DNA of 64,000 nucleotides from Paraclostridium sordellii (GCF_000953675.1 NZ_LN679998.1:519911-583910), one strand, 5' to 3'. Counted from the first letter of the stretch, positions 33,289 through 42,924 are shown. The notes: generated by a model not told the origin, from the sequence alone. A program made the numbers and translations.

Positions 33289-33319
33289 AAAGAGAGCATG
33301 AAATAATGCTCTTTTTTAT
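33287..33319 (+). terminator. Terminator after the mgtC-like gene
   Basis: AAAAAGAGAGCAT pairs with ATGCTCTTTTTT, with one bulge, and is followed by T residues. Confidence 0.82.
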
Positions 33320-33555
33320 TTGAAAATTTACAAGATTTTCAGGAAAAGTATAAAAATAATTTGAAACAATAGGTATAGATCTGGAAATTCTCTAGGTCGT
33401 GGAAAAATTTACAAAAATTTAACTTTTGTTATTTTGATTTATGCCGTATTAAAAAGTATATATAAATTTATTTGAAAATATTATTTTAGTCCCTAAAACA
33501 ATTTTAGTAAATAAATTACATAATTAGAATTTATTTATAAGTATTAAAAGTCATA

Positions 33556-33654
33556 AATTATAAATCTACAACTATATAGGCAAACCGAAGTAATTCGGCG
33601 CAGCAAAGCTATAGGGACTTTTTAAGAAGTTAGTCAGTTACAAAACTTATAATT
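33556..33654 (+). promoter_or_regulatory. c-di-GMP-I riboswitch (GEMM-I aptamer)
   Basis: The consensus of the type I c-di-GMP aptamer is clear: GGCAAACC (33579-33586), a CCGAA-GTAA-TTCGG hairpin with a GNRA tetraloop, then CGCAGCAAAGC (33599-33609) and a second helix region with GACT/AGTC. TATAGGC pairs with GCTATA, forming the core helix. AATTATAA (33556-33563) pairs with TTATAATT (33647-33654) as the closing P1 helix, which directly abuts a terminator. The two folds are compatible, so ligand binding should favour termination (OFF), as is usual for type I switches in clostridia. Confidence 0.85.
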
Positions 33655-33697
33655 AAAAAGGGGGTTAACTGGCTTAAGTTAACTCCCTTTTATTTTT
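33655..33697 (+). terminator. Riboswitch-associated terminator
   Basis: A 16-bp stem (33655-33670 with 33677-33692) with a GGCTTA loop and T tail, immediately after the aptamer and 105 bases before the chemoreceptor start. It is the expression platform of the riboswitch. Confidence 0.88.
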
Positions 33698-33801
33698 ATA
33701 AATACTGATTAATTTGTTAGTTAAATTTTTAATAGGAGGTGTTTAAGTAACAAATAATTAAAAAACTGTAAAAAAACAGTCAAAAAACGGGAGAAAAAGA
33801 A

Positions 33802-35868
33802 ATGAAATTTAAATTTGGACATATTAGTAAAGAAAAAAACAAAAGTATAAAGATTCAACTTGCATTAACTATTGTATGTTTTTCAGTAGTTTGTTGTCTA
33901 TGTTTAGGAGCAATAACAAGTTACCTAAATTATAAGACATCTAATACAATTTTATCCAAAACAGCAGTAGAAACTACTAAACAAGCTGCAGATACAGTTG
34001 CCCAAAAATTAACAAATGTAAAAAATGCAGCAATACAAACTGGAATCATAAAAGAACTTTCTGACCCGAAAGTTAGTGTAGAAGAAAAACAAAATATAAT
34101 AAATAGGCAAGAAAAATTATATGGGCTAAAATTAGGACAAATTTTAGACGTAAGCGGTAAAGATTTATTCAGTGGAAAAGATTATTCAAGTAGAGATTAT
34201 TTCAAAATCTCTATGGGAGGACAAGCTTATATGGGAAGTCCTGTAAAAAGTAAAGTAACAGGTCAACTTACACTTGTGGTTGCAGCTCCTATTTGGGAAA
34301 ATGGAGTTCAAGGAAGTAAAATAGTTGGTGTTGTAACTTTTGATACAGATAAAGACTTCTTAAATGATATAGTTAATAATATAAAGATAAGTAAAAATAG
34401 TTATGCATATCTTTTAGATAAAGAAGGAACTACAATAGCGCATAGAGACACTAGTTTAATAGGTGTTGAAAATACTATAAGAGATGCACAAACAAATAAA
34501 GACTTAGAACCTTTTGCTGAGGCAGATAAAAAACTTATATCAGGTGCAACAGGAAATACTGATGTAGAGTTAAAAGGAGAAGATTGGATACTAGGCTATG
34601 CTCCAGTAAAAAATAGCAACAATTGGGGTATAGGCGTTATGATAAATAAAGGTGATTTCTTAGGCCAAATGTATAACTCTATTTTTATAACAGTAGTGTT
34701 ATCTATACTATTTATAGTAGTGGCATTTATAGTAGCAGCTAAATTTGCTAGTATGATAGGAAATCCATTAAAACAATGTAGTGAGAGACTTAAAAAATTA
34801 GCTGAGGGAGATTTAAACTCAGAAATACCAGAAGTAAATGCTGAAAATGAAATAGGCTTAGTTGCAGATGCTACAGAAAAAATAGTTCAAGACTTTAGAG
34901 CTATGATAAATGAATTGACAAATATATTAACAGAAATAAGTGATGGTAACTTAGCTGTTGATATGGATTGTGATAAATTAAGATCTTTATTTGTAAATGA
35001 TTTTGAACCTATGTTATTAGCAGTAGATAAAATAGTAGAAAGTTTAAATAGTACATTATCACAAATAAATCTTGCAGGTGAACAAGTTGCAATAGGATCA
35101 ACTCAAGTAGCAGAAGGAGCACAAGTGCTTTCTCAAGGTGCAACAGAACAAGCAAGTTCAGTACAAGAACTTTCAGCTACTATGAGTGAGGTTTCAGAGC
35201 AGATACAACAAACGGCTGAAAATGCTGAAAAAGCAAAAGCTATATCTGTGAAATCGAGTGTAGCAACAGATAAAGGTAAAAAACAAATGAACGAAATGAT
35301 TGCTGCAATGGATGAAATAAGCAATACATCAAATGAAATAGGAAATATAATTAAAAATATTGATGATATAGCATTCCAAACAAATATATTAGCACTTAAT
35401 GCAGCAGTTGAAGCAGCTCGTGCTGGAGAAGCTGGTAAAGGATTTGCAGTTGTTGCAGATGAAGTTAGAAATCTTGCTGCAAAATCTGCTCAAAGTGCAA
35501 AAGATACAGCTGAATTAATAGAAAAATCACTTAAAGCAATAGAAAACGGAAGTGTAATAGTTTCAGAAACTGCAAAATCTCTTGAAGAAGTTGTAGAGAG
35601 CGCTAAACAATCAGCAGACGTTATACAAAAAATTGCAGATGCGAGTAGAGAACAAGCACAAAATGTAAATCAAGTAAATACTGGAGTAGAACAAATATCT
35701 GTAGTTGTACAAACTAACTCAGCTACTGCTGAAGAAAGTGCTGCAGCAAGTGAAGAGTTATCTAGTCAAGCTCAAATGCTAGAACAACTTATAGAGAAAT
35801 TTAGATTAAAAGATAATCAAGGCAAGTACTATGATGCTAAGATGTTATTTAATAATGAAGACTTTTAA
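33802..35868 (+). CDS. Methyl-accepting chemotaxis protein with dCache sensor
   Basis: A 688-residue chemoreceptor. A first helix (about 20-42) is followed by an extracellular double-Cache ligand domain (about 45-285; [21 protein letters not shown] and [22 protein letters not shown]), a second helix (about 288-312) and HAMP (about 312-365). The cytoplasmic signalling coiled coil has the conserved tip [24 protein letters not shown] and methylation helices rich in A/E/Q. It senses small molecules and controls CheA. ATG at 33802 follows CGGGAGAAAAAGAA. The c-di-GMP-I riboswitch upstream should lower expression when c-di-GMP is high, matching the switch from motile to sessile life. Confidence 0.95.
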   Translation: MKFKFGHISKEKNKSIKIQLALTIVCFSVVCCLCLGAITSYLNYKTSNTILSKTAVETTKQAADTVAQKLTNVKNAAIQTGIIKELSDPKVSVEEKQNIINRQEKLYGLKLGQILDVSGKDLFSGKDYSSRDYFKISMGGQAYMGSPVKSKVTGQLTLVVAAPIWENGVQGSKIVGVVTFDTDKDFLNDIVNNIKISKNSYAYLLDKEGTTIAHRDTSLIGVENTIRDAQTNKDLEPFAEADKKLISGATGNTDVELKGEDWILGYAPVKNSNNWGIGVMINKGDFLGQMYNSIFITVVLSILFIVVAFIVAAKFASMIGNPLKQCSERLKKLAEGDLNSEIPEVNAENEIGLVADATEKIVQDFRAMINELTNILTEISDGNLAVDMDCDKLRSLFVNDFEPMLLAVDKIVESLNSTLSQINLAGEQVAIGSTQVAEGAQVLSQGATEQASSVQELSATMSEVSEQIQQTAENAEKAKAISVKSSVATDKGKKQMNEMIAAMDEISNTSNEIGNIIKNIDDIAFQTNILALNAAVEAARAGEAGKGFAVVADEVRNLAAKSAQSAKDTAELIEKSLKAIENGSVIVSETAKSLEEVVESAKQSADVIQKIADASREQAQNVNQVNTGVEQISVVVQTNSATAEESAAASEELSSQAQMLEQLIEKFRLKDNQGKYYDAKMLFNNEDF

Positions 35869-35881
35869 TTAGTTAAATATT

Positions 35882-35919
35882 AAAATAAAAGGAGTACCAT
35901 TTTGGTACTCCTTATTTTT
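35882..35919 (+). terminator. Terminator after the chemoreceptor gene
   Basis: AAGGAGTACCA (35889-35899) pairs with TGGTACTCCTT (35903-35913), with A- and T-rich flanks. Confidence 0.9.
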
Positions 35920-36028
35920 GTATAGATTTTTATAGTTGTATAATTCAAATTATAATAAAAAAGTAGTATTATAGAACTTACAATTAAAAATTTAATGTTG
36001 TATATTTTATATATAGGGGGAGTAAAAT

Positions 36029-36646
36029 ATGAAACAAAAATGGTTAAAATGGGCAACCGAAATTCAATCTATATCTCAAGCTGGATTAATATACTCAAAA
36101 GATAAATATGACTTAGAAAGATTTAAGCAGTTAAAAGACATATCATCAGAGATTATAAGTGAGTATACAGATGTAGAAGTAGAAAAAGTAAGAGAAATAA
36201 TCAATATTGAAGAGGGTTATTTAACACCAAAAGTTGATATAAGAGGAGCTATTATAAAATGCAATGAGATTTTAATGGTAAAGGAAAGTATAGATGGATT
36301 ATGGAGCTTGCCTGGAGGATGGGCAGATATTAACCTATCGGTATCTGAAAATATAATAAAAGAAGCTAGAGAAGAAGCTGGAATTGATATAAAACCAATA
36401 AAAATAGTAGCTATATTAGATAAAAATAAATATAATAAACCTATAAGTGTTCAAAGTATTTATAAAATATTTATTTTATGTGATTTTATAAGTGGTAAAT
36501 TTGAGAAGAATATAGAAACAGAGGAAAGTAAATTTTTTAAGTTTGATGAACTTCCTAATTTATCAACAGCAAGAAATACTAAAGAACAAATAAAAATGTG
36601 TTTTGATGCTTTTAATAAAGAAGGATTTGAAACAATATTTGACTAG
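36029..36646 (+). CDS. NUDIX hydrolase with NUDIX_N domain
   Basis: A 205-residue hydrolase. Residues 1-60 form a helical NUDIX_N-type region (KWLKWATEIQSISQAGLIYSKDKYDLERFKQL). The catalytic Nudix box is GWADINLSVSENIIKEAREEAG, matching G-x5-E-x7-R-E-x2-E-E-x-G with the magnesium-binding glutamates. It cleaves nucleoside diphosphates linked to another group (ADP-ribose, NADH, nucleotide sugars). ATG at 36029 follows TAGGGGGAGTAAAAT. Single gene, with a degraded stretch behind it. Confidence 0.93.
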   Translation: MKQKWLKWATEIQSISQAGLIYSKDKYDLERFKQLKDISSEIISEYTDVEVEKVREIINIEEGYLTPKVDIRGAIIKCNEILMVKESIDGLWSLPGGWADINLSVSENIIKEAREEAGIDIKPIKIVAILDKNKYNKPISVQSIYKIFILCDFISGKFEKNIETEESKFFKFDELPNLSTARNTKEQIKMCFDAFNKEGFETIFD

Positions 36647-36655
36647 AGAGGGAAA

Positions 36656-36832
36656 ATGATTATGAAAATAAAATTTATACTGGTTACGGGATTAAGCTCT
36701 GAGCAAAGGCTGTAATAAATACTAAATAACATAATTTGCGAGGAGCTTTATCCAAAGGTTCAAATTATAATAATTTTGTGCAGTCTTTGCTAGATTATTT
36801 ACAAATTAAAAATGTAGATAGGAGCAAAGGTT
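36656..36832 (+). pseudogene. Decayed ORF fragments between NUDIX and CD3324 genes
   Basis: A ribosome binding site GAGAGGGA precedes a 19-codon frame, MIMKIKFILVTGLSSEQRL, that ends in TAA at 36713. In another frame, 36757 onward reads KGSNYNNFVQSLLDYLQIKN and runs to 36840, into the next gene. Both look like pieces of real protein sequence joined by frameshift. The parent family was not recognised. Confidence 0.35.
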
Positions 36833-37105
36833 ATGAAATATGAAAAAGCACAAAATATACTTCCACAATATATCGTTAATCTAATTCAAGAGTATACTGA
36901 TGGAGGATATTTATATATACCAAGAAAAAATGAAAATAAAAAATCTTGGGGAGAAATTAGCGGGACGAAGTCTAACTTAAGAAAAAGAAACAAAGAAATA
37001 TTTATAGATTACGAAAAAGGTATGAAAGTTAAAGATATAGCAAAAAAATATTATTTATCTGAAAGCAGTATAAGAAAAATAATAAGGCAAGAAAAGAATA
37101 TATAA
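36833..37105 (+). CDS. CD3324 family HTH protein
   Basis: A 90-residue protein of the family named after Clostridioides difficile CD3324. It begins MKYEKAQNILPQYIVNLIQEYTDGGYLYIPRKNENKKSWGE and ends with a helix-turn-helix, MKVKDIAKKYYLSESSIRKIIRQEK, of the Mor/resolvase-like type. It is probably a small DNA-binding regulator; targets are unknown. ATG at 36833 follows GGAGCAAAGGTT. It is closed by a strong palindromic terminator. Confidence 0.87.
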   Translation: MKYEKAQNILPQYIVNLIQEYTDGGYLYIPRKNENKKSWGEISGTKSNLRKRNKEIFIDYEKGMKVKDIAKKYYLSESSIRKIIRQEKNI

Positions 37106-37147
37106 TAAAAAATCGATACTGAATTTCAGTATCGATTTTTTATTATA
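37101..37147. terminator. Palindromic terminator after the CD3324-family gene
   Basis: A 23-bp arm (37101-37123) and its exact complement (37125-37147), centred on ATCGATACTGAA/TTCAGTATCGAT. It overlaps the stop codon and could work in both directions. Confidence 0.88.
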
Positions 37148-37257
37148 TATATGGAAAGTTTAATACAGATTTATTTTTAGATTTTTATTTAAAATAAAGT
37201 TAATGATATTATTAATAACATAAAGTATTTTATAAATTTATATAAAGGAGGATTTAT

Positions 37258-37995
37258 ATGAAAGAGAATAAGTATGATAATGAGGAATTTTTTTTGAAAT
37301 ATAGTCAGATGGAACGATCAATTTATGGATTAGAGTCGGCAGGTGAATGGCATGAATTAAAAAATATGCTTCCTTCATTTAAAGGTAAAAGAGTTCTTGA
37401 TGTTGGCTGTGGATTTGGATGGCATTGTAGATATGCAGTTGAGAAAGAAGCTAAATATGTTCTTGGAGTTGATATTTCTAAAAAAATGTTAGATAAAGCA
37501 AGAGAACTTACTAAAAGCAAAAAAATAAATTACGAGTGTTTAGCCATAGAAGATTTACAAATCGAAGATGAAAAATTTGATATAGTAATTAGTTCTTTAG
37601 TTTTTCACTATACAAAAGATTTCGATGAAATATGTAAAAAAATTTATTGTGGTTTAGTAAATTACGGAGATTTTATATTTTCAGTAGAACACCCAATTTT
37701 TACATCTACTGAAAATCAGGACTGGATTTATAATGATGAGGGAGAAATAGTTTTTTGGCCAATTGATAATTATCAAAACGAAAAAATTAGATATACCAAG
37801 TTTTTAGGAGAAGAAGTTGTAAAATATCATAGAACTGTTACTACATATATAAATACACTTATAAAAAGTGGTTTTAGAATAGAACAAATATCAGAGCCTA
37901 AACCTCCAAATTATATGATTGAGGAAAATATATATTTAAAAAATGAGTTGAGAAGACCGATGTTTCTTATGATAGCTGCAAAAAAAGTATTATAA
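37258..37995 (+). CDS. Class I SAM-dependent methyltransferase
   Basis: A 245-residue methyltransferase. Motif I RVLDVGCGFGWHCRYAVEKEA binds SAM; GVDIS is motif II, IVISSLVFHYTKDF the motif IV/V region. The N-terminus (FFLKYSQMERSIYGLESAGEW) and the later FSVEHPIFTS resemble small-molecule methyltransferases of the ubiE/BioC-like Methyltransf_11 group. ATG at 37258 follows TAAAGGAGGATTTAT. The substrate is unknown. It is followed 55 bases later by the Bce-like kinase gene, on the same strand with no clear terminator between them. Confidence 0.88.
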   Translation: MKENKYDNEEFFLKYSQMERSIYGLESAGEWHELKNMLPSFKGKRVLDVGCGFGWHCRYAVEKEAKYVLGVDISKKMLDKARELTKSKKINYECLAIEDLQIEDEKFDIVISSLVFHYTKDFDEICKKIYCGLVNYGDFIFSVEHPIFTSTENQDWIYNDEGEIVFWPIDNYQNEKIRYTKFLGEEVVKYHRTVTTYINTLIKSGFRIEQISEPKPPNYMIEENIYLKNELRRPMFLMIAAKKVL

Positions 37996-38050
37996 TAAAA
38001 TATATTATATATTTAACGTAAGAATCTAATATAAAAGGTGGGATTAAAGT

Positions 38051-39046
38051 ATGAAGTTTTCTCAGTATATAAAAGATAAAATTATATCAATATTTATAAT
38101 ATTAATTACATGTACAATATCATCTTTGTTTATGTACATAGTAAAAATAAATATAAATTCAATATTTTTTGTGCAGTTAATGTTTTTAATGAGTATAGTA
38201 TTAGTATTTATTTTAGATTTTTTTAAAAAGAAGCAATATTATGATGAATTTTTTATAGATTTTAATTCTTTAGATGAAAAATCTCATATTACTGAAATAA
38301 TAAAAAAACCAAATTTTGTAGAAGGAAAAATTTTATATGATGTGTTGAAAATAGAAAATAAATATACAAATGATATAATGTCTGAATACAAAAACAATTT
38401 TATAGACTATCAACAGTATATTGAGACTTGGATTCATGAAGTGAAAACTCCTATTGCAACATCTAAATTACTTATTGAGAATAATAAAAATATAATTACT
38501 CTAAGTATAGAAGAAGAAATTGACAAAATTGATGGATATGTAGAACAAGTCTTATATCTGGCAAAAAGTGATAGTGTAGAAAAAGACTATCATATAAAGA
38601 AAGTTTATTTGAAAAATATGGTTATGAATGAAGTTAAGAAGCACTCAAAAGAAATAATTAATGAAAATATAAAACCTATAATTAGAAATTTAGATTTTTA
38701 TGTTTTATCAGATGCCAAGTGGATAGAGTTTATAATAGGTCAAATAATAAACAATTCAATTAAGTATAAAGGAAATAATGCTAAAATTGAATTTTACAGT
38801 GAGAAAGAAGAAAGTAAAGTGAGTTTATATATAAAAGATAACGGATTAGGTATACAATCTCAAGATATTTCAAGAGTGTTTGAAAAAGGATTTACAGGAA
38901 GTAATGGGAGAAAAGGAAAGAACTCTACAGGAATAGGGCTATACATATGTAAAAAGTTGTGTGAAAAGTTAGATGTAGATATAAACTTATACTCAGAGTT
39001 TGAAAGAGGAACAACAATAAAATTAACTTTTACTGAAGCTGTATAA
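38051..39046 (+). CDS. BceS-like intramembrane-sensing histidine kinase
   Basis: A 331-residue kinase with two N-terminal helices (about 13-33 and 38-57) and almost no extracellular loop, as in BceS-type intramembrane sensors. The phosphoacceptor is H129 in TWIHEVKTPIATSKLL. Catalytic boxes are IIGQIINNSIKYKG (N), IKDNGLGIQ (G1), FEKGFTGSNG (F) and STGIGLYICKKL (G2). It works with the BceAB-like transporter encoded next, which is the real sensor of peptide antibiotics, and phosphorylates the regulator at 42081. ATG at 38051 follows AAAAGGTGGGATTAAAGT. Unusually, the kinase comes first and the regulator last in the cluster. Confidence 0.92.
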   Translation: MKFSQYIKDKIISIFIILITCTISSLFMYIVKININSIFFVQLMFLMSIVLVFILDFFKKKQYYDEFFIDFNSLDEKSHITEIIKKPNFVEGKILYDVLKIENKYTNDIMSEYKNNFIDYQQYIETWIHEVKTPIATSKLLIENNKNIITLSIEEEIDKIDGYVEQVLYLAKSDSVEKDYHIKKVYLKNMVMNEVKKHSKEIINENIKPIIRNLDFYVLSDAKWIEFIIGQIINNSIKYKGNNAKIEFYSEKEESKVSLYIKDNGLGIQSQDISRVFEKGFTGSNGRKGKNSTGIGLYICKKLCEKLDVDINLYSEFERGTTIKLTFTEAV

Positions 39047-39070
39047 AATTTATAGCTTATATTACAATTA

Positions 39071-39087
39071 TGTCATTTTAATGTCAT
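39071..39087 (+). promoter_or_regulatory. Direct repeat before the BceAB-like genes
   Basis: TGTCAT (39071-39076) is repeated at 39082-39087 with an 11-bp period, the arrangement bound by OmpR-family regulators. It lies about 60 bases upstream of the ATPase start, in a 102-bp gap that also contains a GGAAATTCTTCC imperfect palindrome and a TATTAT -10-like element. Confidence 0.5.
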
Positions 39088-39148
39088 ATGATGATGTGGA
39101 TAGGAAATTCTTCCCGTGATATTATTAAAATATGAGGAGGAAGATATT

Positions 39149-39916
39149 ATGAATCAAGTATTAAAAGTAAAAAATATAGAAAAATATTATAGAAATAAAG
39201 GCAGTGTCACAAAGGCAGTTGATAATATAAGTTTTGAAGTAAATAAAGGTGAATTTGTTGGAATAATGGGGGCATCAGGAAGCGGAAAAAGTACATTGTT
39301 AAATTGTATAGCTACAATTGACAATGTAACCGCTGGTAATATATATATAGATAACAAAGATATAACTAAAATGAATGAAGATGATTTAGCAAATATCAGA
39401 AAACATAGTATTGGATTTATATTTCAAGATTTAAATTTATTGGATACTTTAAGTGGACGTGATAATATTGCTTTAGCACTTTCGATTTCTGGAGTTAATC
39501 AAAAAGAGATTGATAAAAAAATTAATTCAATAGCAAATCATTTAAGTATACAAAATTTGCTTGAAAAATATCCGTATGAAATGTCTGGGGGTCAAAAGCA
39601 AAAGATAGCTTGTGCAAGAGCAATAGCTACAAATCCAGCTTTAATACTAGCAGATGAACCAACTGGATCTCTAGATTCTAAATCATCAAGAATATTCTTA
39701 GAAAGTCTAGAGGAGTTAAATAAAAATTTAAATGCTACTATTTTAATGGTAACTCATGATGCTTTTACAGCCAGTTACTGCAATAGAATACTATTTATAA
39801 AAGATGGAAAAGTATTTAATGAATTAGTTAAAGGTAACTCTAGTCGTAAAGAATTTTTTAATAAAATAATTAAAGTTACATCACTTCTTGGAGGTGATAA
39901 CCAATATGTTTTATAA
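39149..39916 (+). CDS. BceA-like ABC transporter ATP-binding protein
   Basis: A 255-residue ATPase of the MacB/BceA group. Walker A GASGSGKST, Q-loop GFIFQDLNLLDTLSG, signature MSGGQKQK, Walker B ALILADEPTGSLD and MVTHD are all present. It drives the large permease encoded next, in peptide-antibiotic sensing and detoxification (bacitracin, lantibiotics, defensin-like peptides). ATG at 39149 is preceded by GAGGAGGAAGATATT and the usual MNQVLKVKNIEKYY start; the earlier in-frame start at 39116 lacks a site. It overlaps the permease gene by 11 bases. Confidence 0.93.
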   Translation: MNQVLKVKNIEKYYRNKGSVTKAVDNISFEVNKGEFVGIMGASGSGKSTLLNCIATIDNVTAGNIYIDNKDITKMNEDDLANIRKHSIGFIFQDLNLLDTLSGRDNIALALSISGVNQKEIDKKINSIANHLSIQNLLEKYPYEMSGGQKQKIACARAIATNPALILADEPTGSLDSKSSRIFLESLEELNKNLNATILMVTHDAFTASYCNRILFIKDGKVFNELVKGNSSRKEFFNKIIKVTSLLGGDNQYVL

Positions 39917-41927
39917 AAAAAATACATCAGATAAAATGTTTAATGAGTTAGCTGTAAAAAATGTAAAAAAAAGTTTGAAAGATTATGCTATATATTTTAT
40001 AACTCTTGTTTTTGGAGTAATACTTTTATATACTTTTAACTCGATAGAAGATCATATAAAACTATTAGGTGGAAGTGCTTATATGGAAGGATATATAGCA
40101 TTTGGAAGAGGAATTATATTATTTGCATCTGTTTTTATCTGTATGATATTTGGATTTTTAATAGCTTATGCAAATAATTTTTTTATAAAACGACGTAAAA
40201 GAGAGTTTGGTGTATATACAGTACTTGGTATGAACAAAAGAGATATAAATAAGTTAATGATAAAAGAAACTTTAACAATAGGACTATCTGCTTTAATTAT
40301 TGGACTAATTATAGGAATATTTGTAGCACAAGGTATTAGAGTAATTACTTTAAATATGATGAATATAGAAGATAATTCATTTAGATTTTCTATTTCAATA
40401 TTAGCAATGATTAAAACTATAATATTCTTTTTACTATCTTTATATTTTGTAAATATATTTAATAAGAGAAGTATAAAAAAACATAGTTTAATAGATTTAT
40501 TAAATGCAGATAAGAAAAATGAAAAGTCTATTATTACAAATAAAAGTTCTAAAATTTACTTATTTTTAATATCCATTATATTAATATTTATAGGTTATAT
40601 TATAATACCTAAAGATGAACTGCCATCATGGAAGAAGTTTTTAGCAAGTAGTGCATTAATTGGATATGGGACTTATTTATTATTTTCATCTATTTCAGAT
40701 TTTATAATAAATATAGTAAAAAATAATAAGATTATCTACTATAAAAAACTAAATTTATTTATTATAAACCAAATAAGTAGCTATATAAAAACTATTAATG
40801 TAGCCCTAACAGTTATATGTTTATTATTATTTTCATCTATGGTAATTATACCATTTGGTATAAGTATAGCAAAATCTTCAACATATGATTTAAAAGAAGC
40901 TACACCTTTTGATGCATCCATTAGTAAATATTATAATGAGTATACAGATAAAACATCTATAAATGATAATTTAAAAAGAGAAGGTATTAACTTTAAAAGT
41001 CTAGTATCATCTTCAGGTGAATTAGACAAATATGAATCAAAAGATGTTAAATTAAATAAGTTTGTATTAAACGGATTTAAGGCAAGTAAATATACTAACT
41101 ACAAAAGCTATTTAAATGACAATGTATATTTAGTTGGACTAAGTCAATACAATCAAGCTTTGAAACAACAAGGAATTAAAGGAATAAATTTAAAAGAAGA
41201 TGAGTTTGCAATAAACTGTAATTCTTATGAGTATAAAGAATTATATACTTATTATATTAAGAATAATAAAGATAAATTAAATATAGAAGGATTTAAACTT
41301 AAGCTAGGGCAAAAAAAATTATATGAAAACTCAATTGCTACAGAACAATTAGCGACAGGTTTTGGCGAAATAATAGTACCAGATAAGGTTTTATCTAAAT
41401 TGAGCCCGAGAGTATCATATATGAACTTTAATTATATTAAACGTAATAATGAATATGATAATATGTTTATGAGAGAATACCAAAAACATCAAAATAATGG
41501 ACTTTCATTTCTTTCAAAACTAACTATAGATGGAGAAAAAATTACAATGGATACCGTTTTAACTTTTATAGCTGTAGACCTAGGTATAATTTTATTAATA
41601 TCAGCAGGAGCAGTTTTAGCACTACATCAAATTGCACAATCTAGTAAAAATAAAGATAGATTTAAATTATTAAGAGATATGGGTGCAACTAAAGGTGAAA
41701 TAAAAAAATCTGTTATTATACAGGTATTGGTAACATTTAGCATTCCATTTATAGTAGCTCTTATTCACTTTAGTTTTATAGCATTGAGAATAAGAGATAT
41801 AATTGCGGTTCTAACAACTGTAAATATATTAAAAGCTATTGCTATAACTATGGTAATTATATTGGTTATATATGGTATATATTTTGCTATAAGTATAGTT
41901 GAAAGTTTAAGAACTTTAGAAGAATAA
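39906..41927 (+). CDS. BceB-like ABC transporter permease
   Basis: A 673-residue permease with ten hydrophobic helices in the FtsX-like arrangement. A large extracellular domain (about residues 320-530) sits between the seventh and eighth helices, the hallmark of BceB-type antimicrobial peptide transporters. The first FtsX block has RRKREFGVYTVLGMNKRDINKLMIKETLTIG and the last KDRFKLLRDMGATKGEIKKSVIIQ. It binds the lipid II-peptide complex and signals to the kinase. ATG at 39906 follows TTGGAGGTGATAACCAAT. A terminator follows, then the response regulator gene. Confidence 0.92.
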   Translation: MFYKKNTSDKMFNELAVKNVKKSLKDYAIYFITLVFGVILLYTFNSIEDHIKLLGGSAYMEGYIAFGRGIILFASVFICMIFGFLIAYANNFFIKRRKREFGVYTVLGMNKRDINKLMIKETLTIGLSALIIGLIIGIFVAQGIRVITLNMMNIEDNSFRFSISILAMIKTIIFFLLSLYFVNIFNKRSIKKHSLIDLLNADKKNEKSIITNKSSKIYLFLISIILIFIGYIIIPKDELPSWKKFLASSALIGYGTYLLFSSISDFIINIVKNNKIIYYKKLNLFIINQISSYIKTINVALTVICLLLFSSMVIIPFGISIAKSSTYDLKEATPFDASISKYYNEYTDKTSINDNLKREGINFKSLVSSSGELDKYESKDVKLNKFVLNGFKASKYTNYKSYLNDNVYLVGLSQYNQALKQQGIKGINLKEDEFAINCNSYEYKELYTYYIKNNKDKLNIEGFKLKLGQKKLYENSIATEQLATGFGEIIVPDKVLSKLSPRVSYMNFNYIKRNNEYDNMFMREYQKHQNNGLSFLSKLTIDGEKITMDTVLTFIAVDLGIILLISAGAVLALHQIAQSSKNKDRFKLLRDMGATKGEIKKSVIIQVLVTFSIPFIVALIHFSFIALRIRDIIAVLTTVNILKAIAITMVIILVIYGIYFAISIVESLRTLEE

Positions 41928-41940
41928 TATAAATTATATA

Positions 41941-41972
41941 AGGTTGAGTTTTATAAACTCAACTTTTTTATA
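41941..41972 (+). terminator. Terminator between the permease and the response regulator
   Basis: AGGTTGAGTTT (41941-41951) pairs with AAACTCAACTT (41955-41965) with one G-U, followed by TTTTTA. It separates the transporter from the regulator gene, so the regulator probably has its own promoter. Confidence 0.85.
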
Positions 41973-42080
41973 GCTCTTTTTTAGGCGTGATTTATAATTG
42001 ATAGCTAACTTGTTTTATTTATGGGTAATAATATAGTATTATATATTTTAGAAACTTAGTTAAAAATGAGGTGATAAATT

Positions 42081-42752
42081 ATGGAACGAATTTTCATAGT
42101 TGAAGATGAACCAAAGTTAAGAGAAGAAATGGTTACTTTATTAGAGCGAAATGGATATAGATGTAGCATTAGTGAAGATTACGCAAATATAATAACTAAT
42201 ATAGAAGATGTTAAGCCAGATTTAGTACTTTTAGATATAAATTTACCTATATATGATGGCTTTTACATATGTAAAGAACTAAGACAAAACTCAGATATAC
42301 CAATTATTGTGGTTACAAGTAACAAAAGTGATATGGATGAATTATTGGCCATGAATCTGGGAGCTGATGATTTTGTAAATAAGCCGTTCAACCCTCGTAT
42401 ACTACTTGCGCACATAGCATCGGTATTAAAAAGAGCCTATGGAAAAGAAAAAGATTTAATAATAACTCATAATGATGTAAAGTTAGATATTTTAAAAAGT
42501 ATACTATCATATAAAGGAAAAAGCATAGAACTTACTAGAACGGAATTAGGAATATTAAAATTATTAATAGAGAATAAAGGAAATATTGTTCCTAGAAATG
42601 AAATAATCAGAAACCTATGGGAAATGGAAGAGTTTGTTGAGGATAATACATTAACTGTTAATGTGAATAGAATTAGACGTAAACTTGAGGATATTGGACT
42701 AGAGAATTATTTAATAACAAGAAGAGGTCAAGGTTATATGGTGATATCTTAA
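42081..42752 (+). CDS. OmpR-family response regulator (BceR-like)
   Basis: A 223-residue regulator. Receiver domain 1-120 with acidic pocket E9/D9-type residues, phosphoacceptor D52 (LVLLDINLPIYDG), Thr in VVTSNK and Lys in FVNKPFNP. The winged-helix DNA-binding domain (130-223) has ELTRTELGILKLLIENKGNIVPR and the recognition part NTLTVNVNRIRRKLEDIG, ending TRRGQGYMV. It should bind direct repeats such as that at 39071 and activate the bceAB-like genes. ATG at 42081 follows ATGAGGTGATAAATT. Its stop codon lies inside a 25-bp terminator stem. Confidence 0.93.
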   Translation: MERIFIVEDEPKLREEMVTLLERNGYRCSISEDYANIITNIEDVKPDLVLLDINLPIYDGFYICKELRQNSDIPIIVVTSNKSDMDELLAMNLGADDFVNKPFNPRILLAHIASVLKRAYGKEKDLIITHNDVKLDILKSILSYKGKSIELTRTELGILKLLIENKGNIVPRNEIIRNLWEMEEFVEDNTLTVNVNRIRRKLEDIGLENYLITRRGQGYMVIS

Positions 42753-42803
42753 TATAAAAATAAGAGAGTATAGTTATGCTCTCTTATTTTTATATTAAGA
42801 TAT
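42744..42803 (+). terminator. Long terminator overlapping the response regulator stop
   Basis: A perfect 25-bp stem (42744-42768 with 42779-42803) with a 10-nt loop. The left arm contains the last sense codons and the TAA. Confidence 0.9.
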
Positions 42804-42869
42804 AGTTTAGGTTAATATTTTATAAAATATATAAATTAATTAAATTCAAGACTCTTTTTTGTTGCATTA

Positions 42870-42924
42870 TTCGACAAAAATTTACAATATTGTGATTGAC
42901 AAAGTTCTTAAAGATATATAATAT
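42870..42924 (+). promoter_or_regulatory. Promoter region of the PAP2 gene with Spo0A-like box
   Basis: TTGACA (42896-42901) is followed 15-17 bases later by the AT-rich -10 candidates TATAAT (42917) and TAATAT (42919). Twenty bases upstream, TTCGACA (42870-42876) is the reverse complement of the Spo0A core TGTCGAA, within ATTCGACAAAAATT. Confidence 0.5.
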
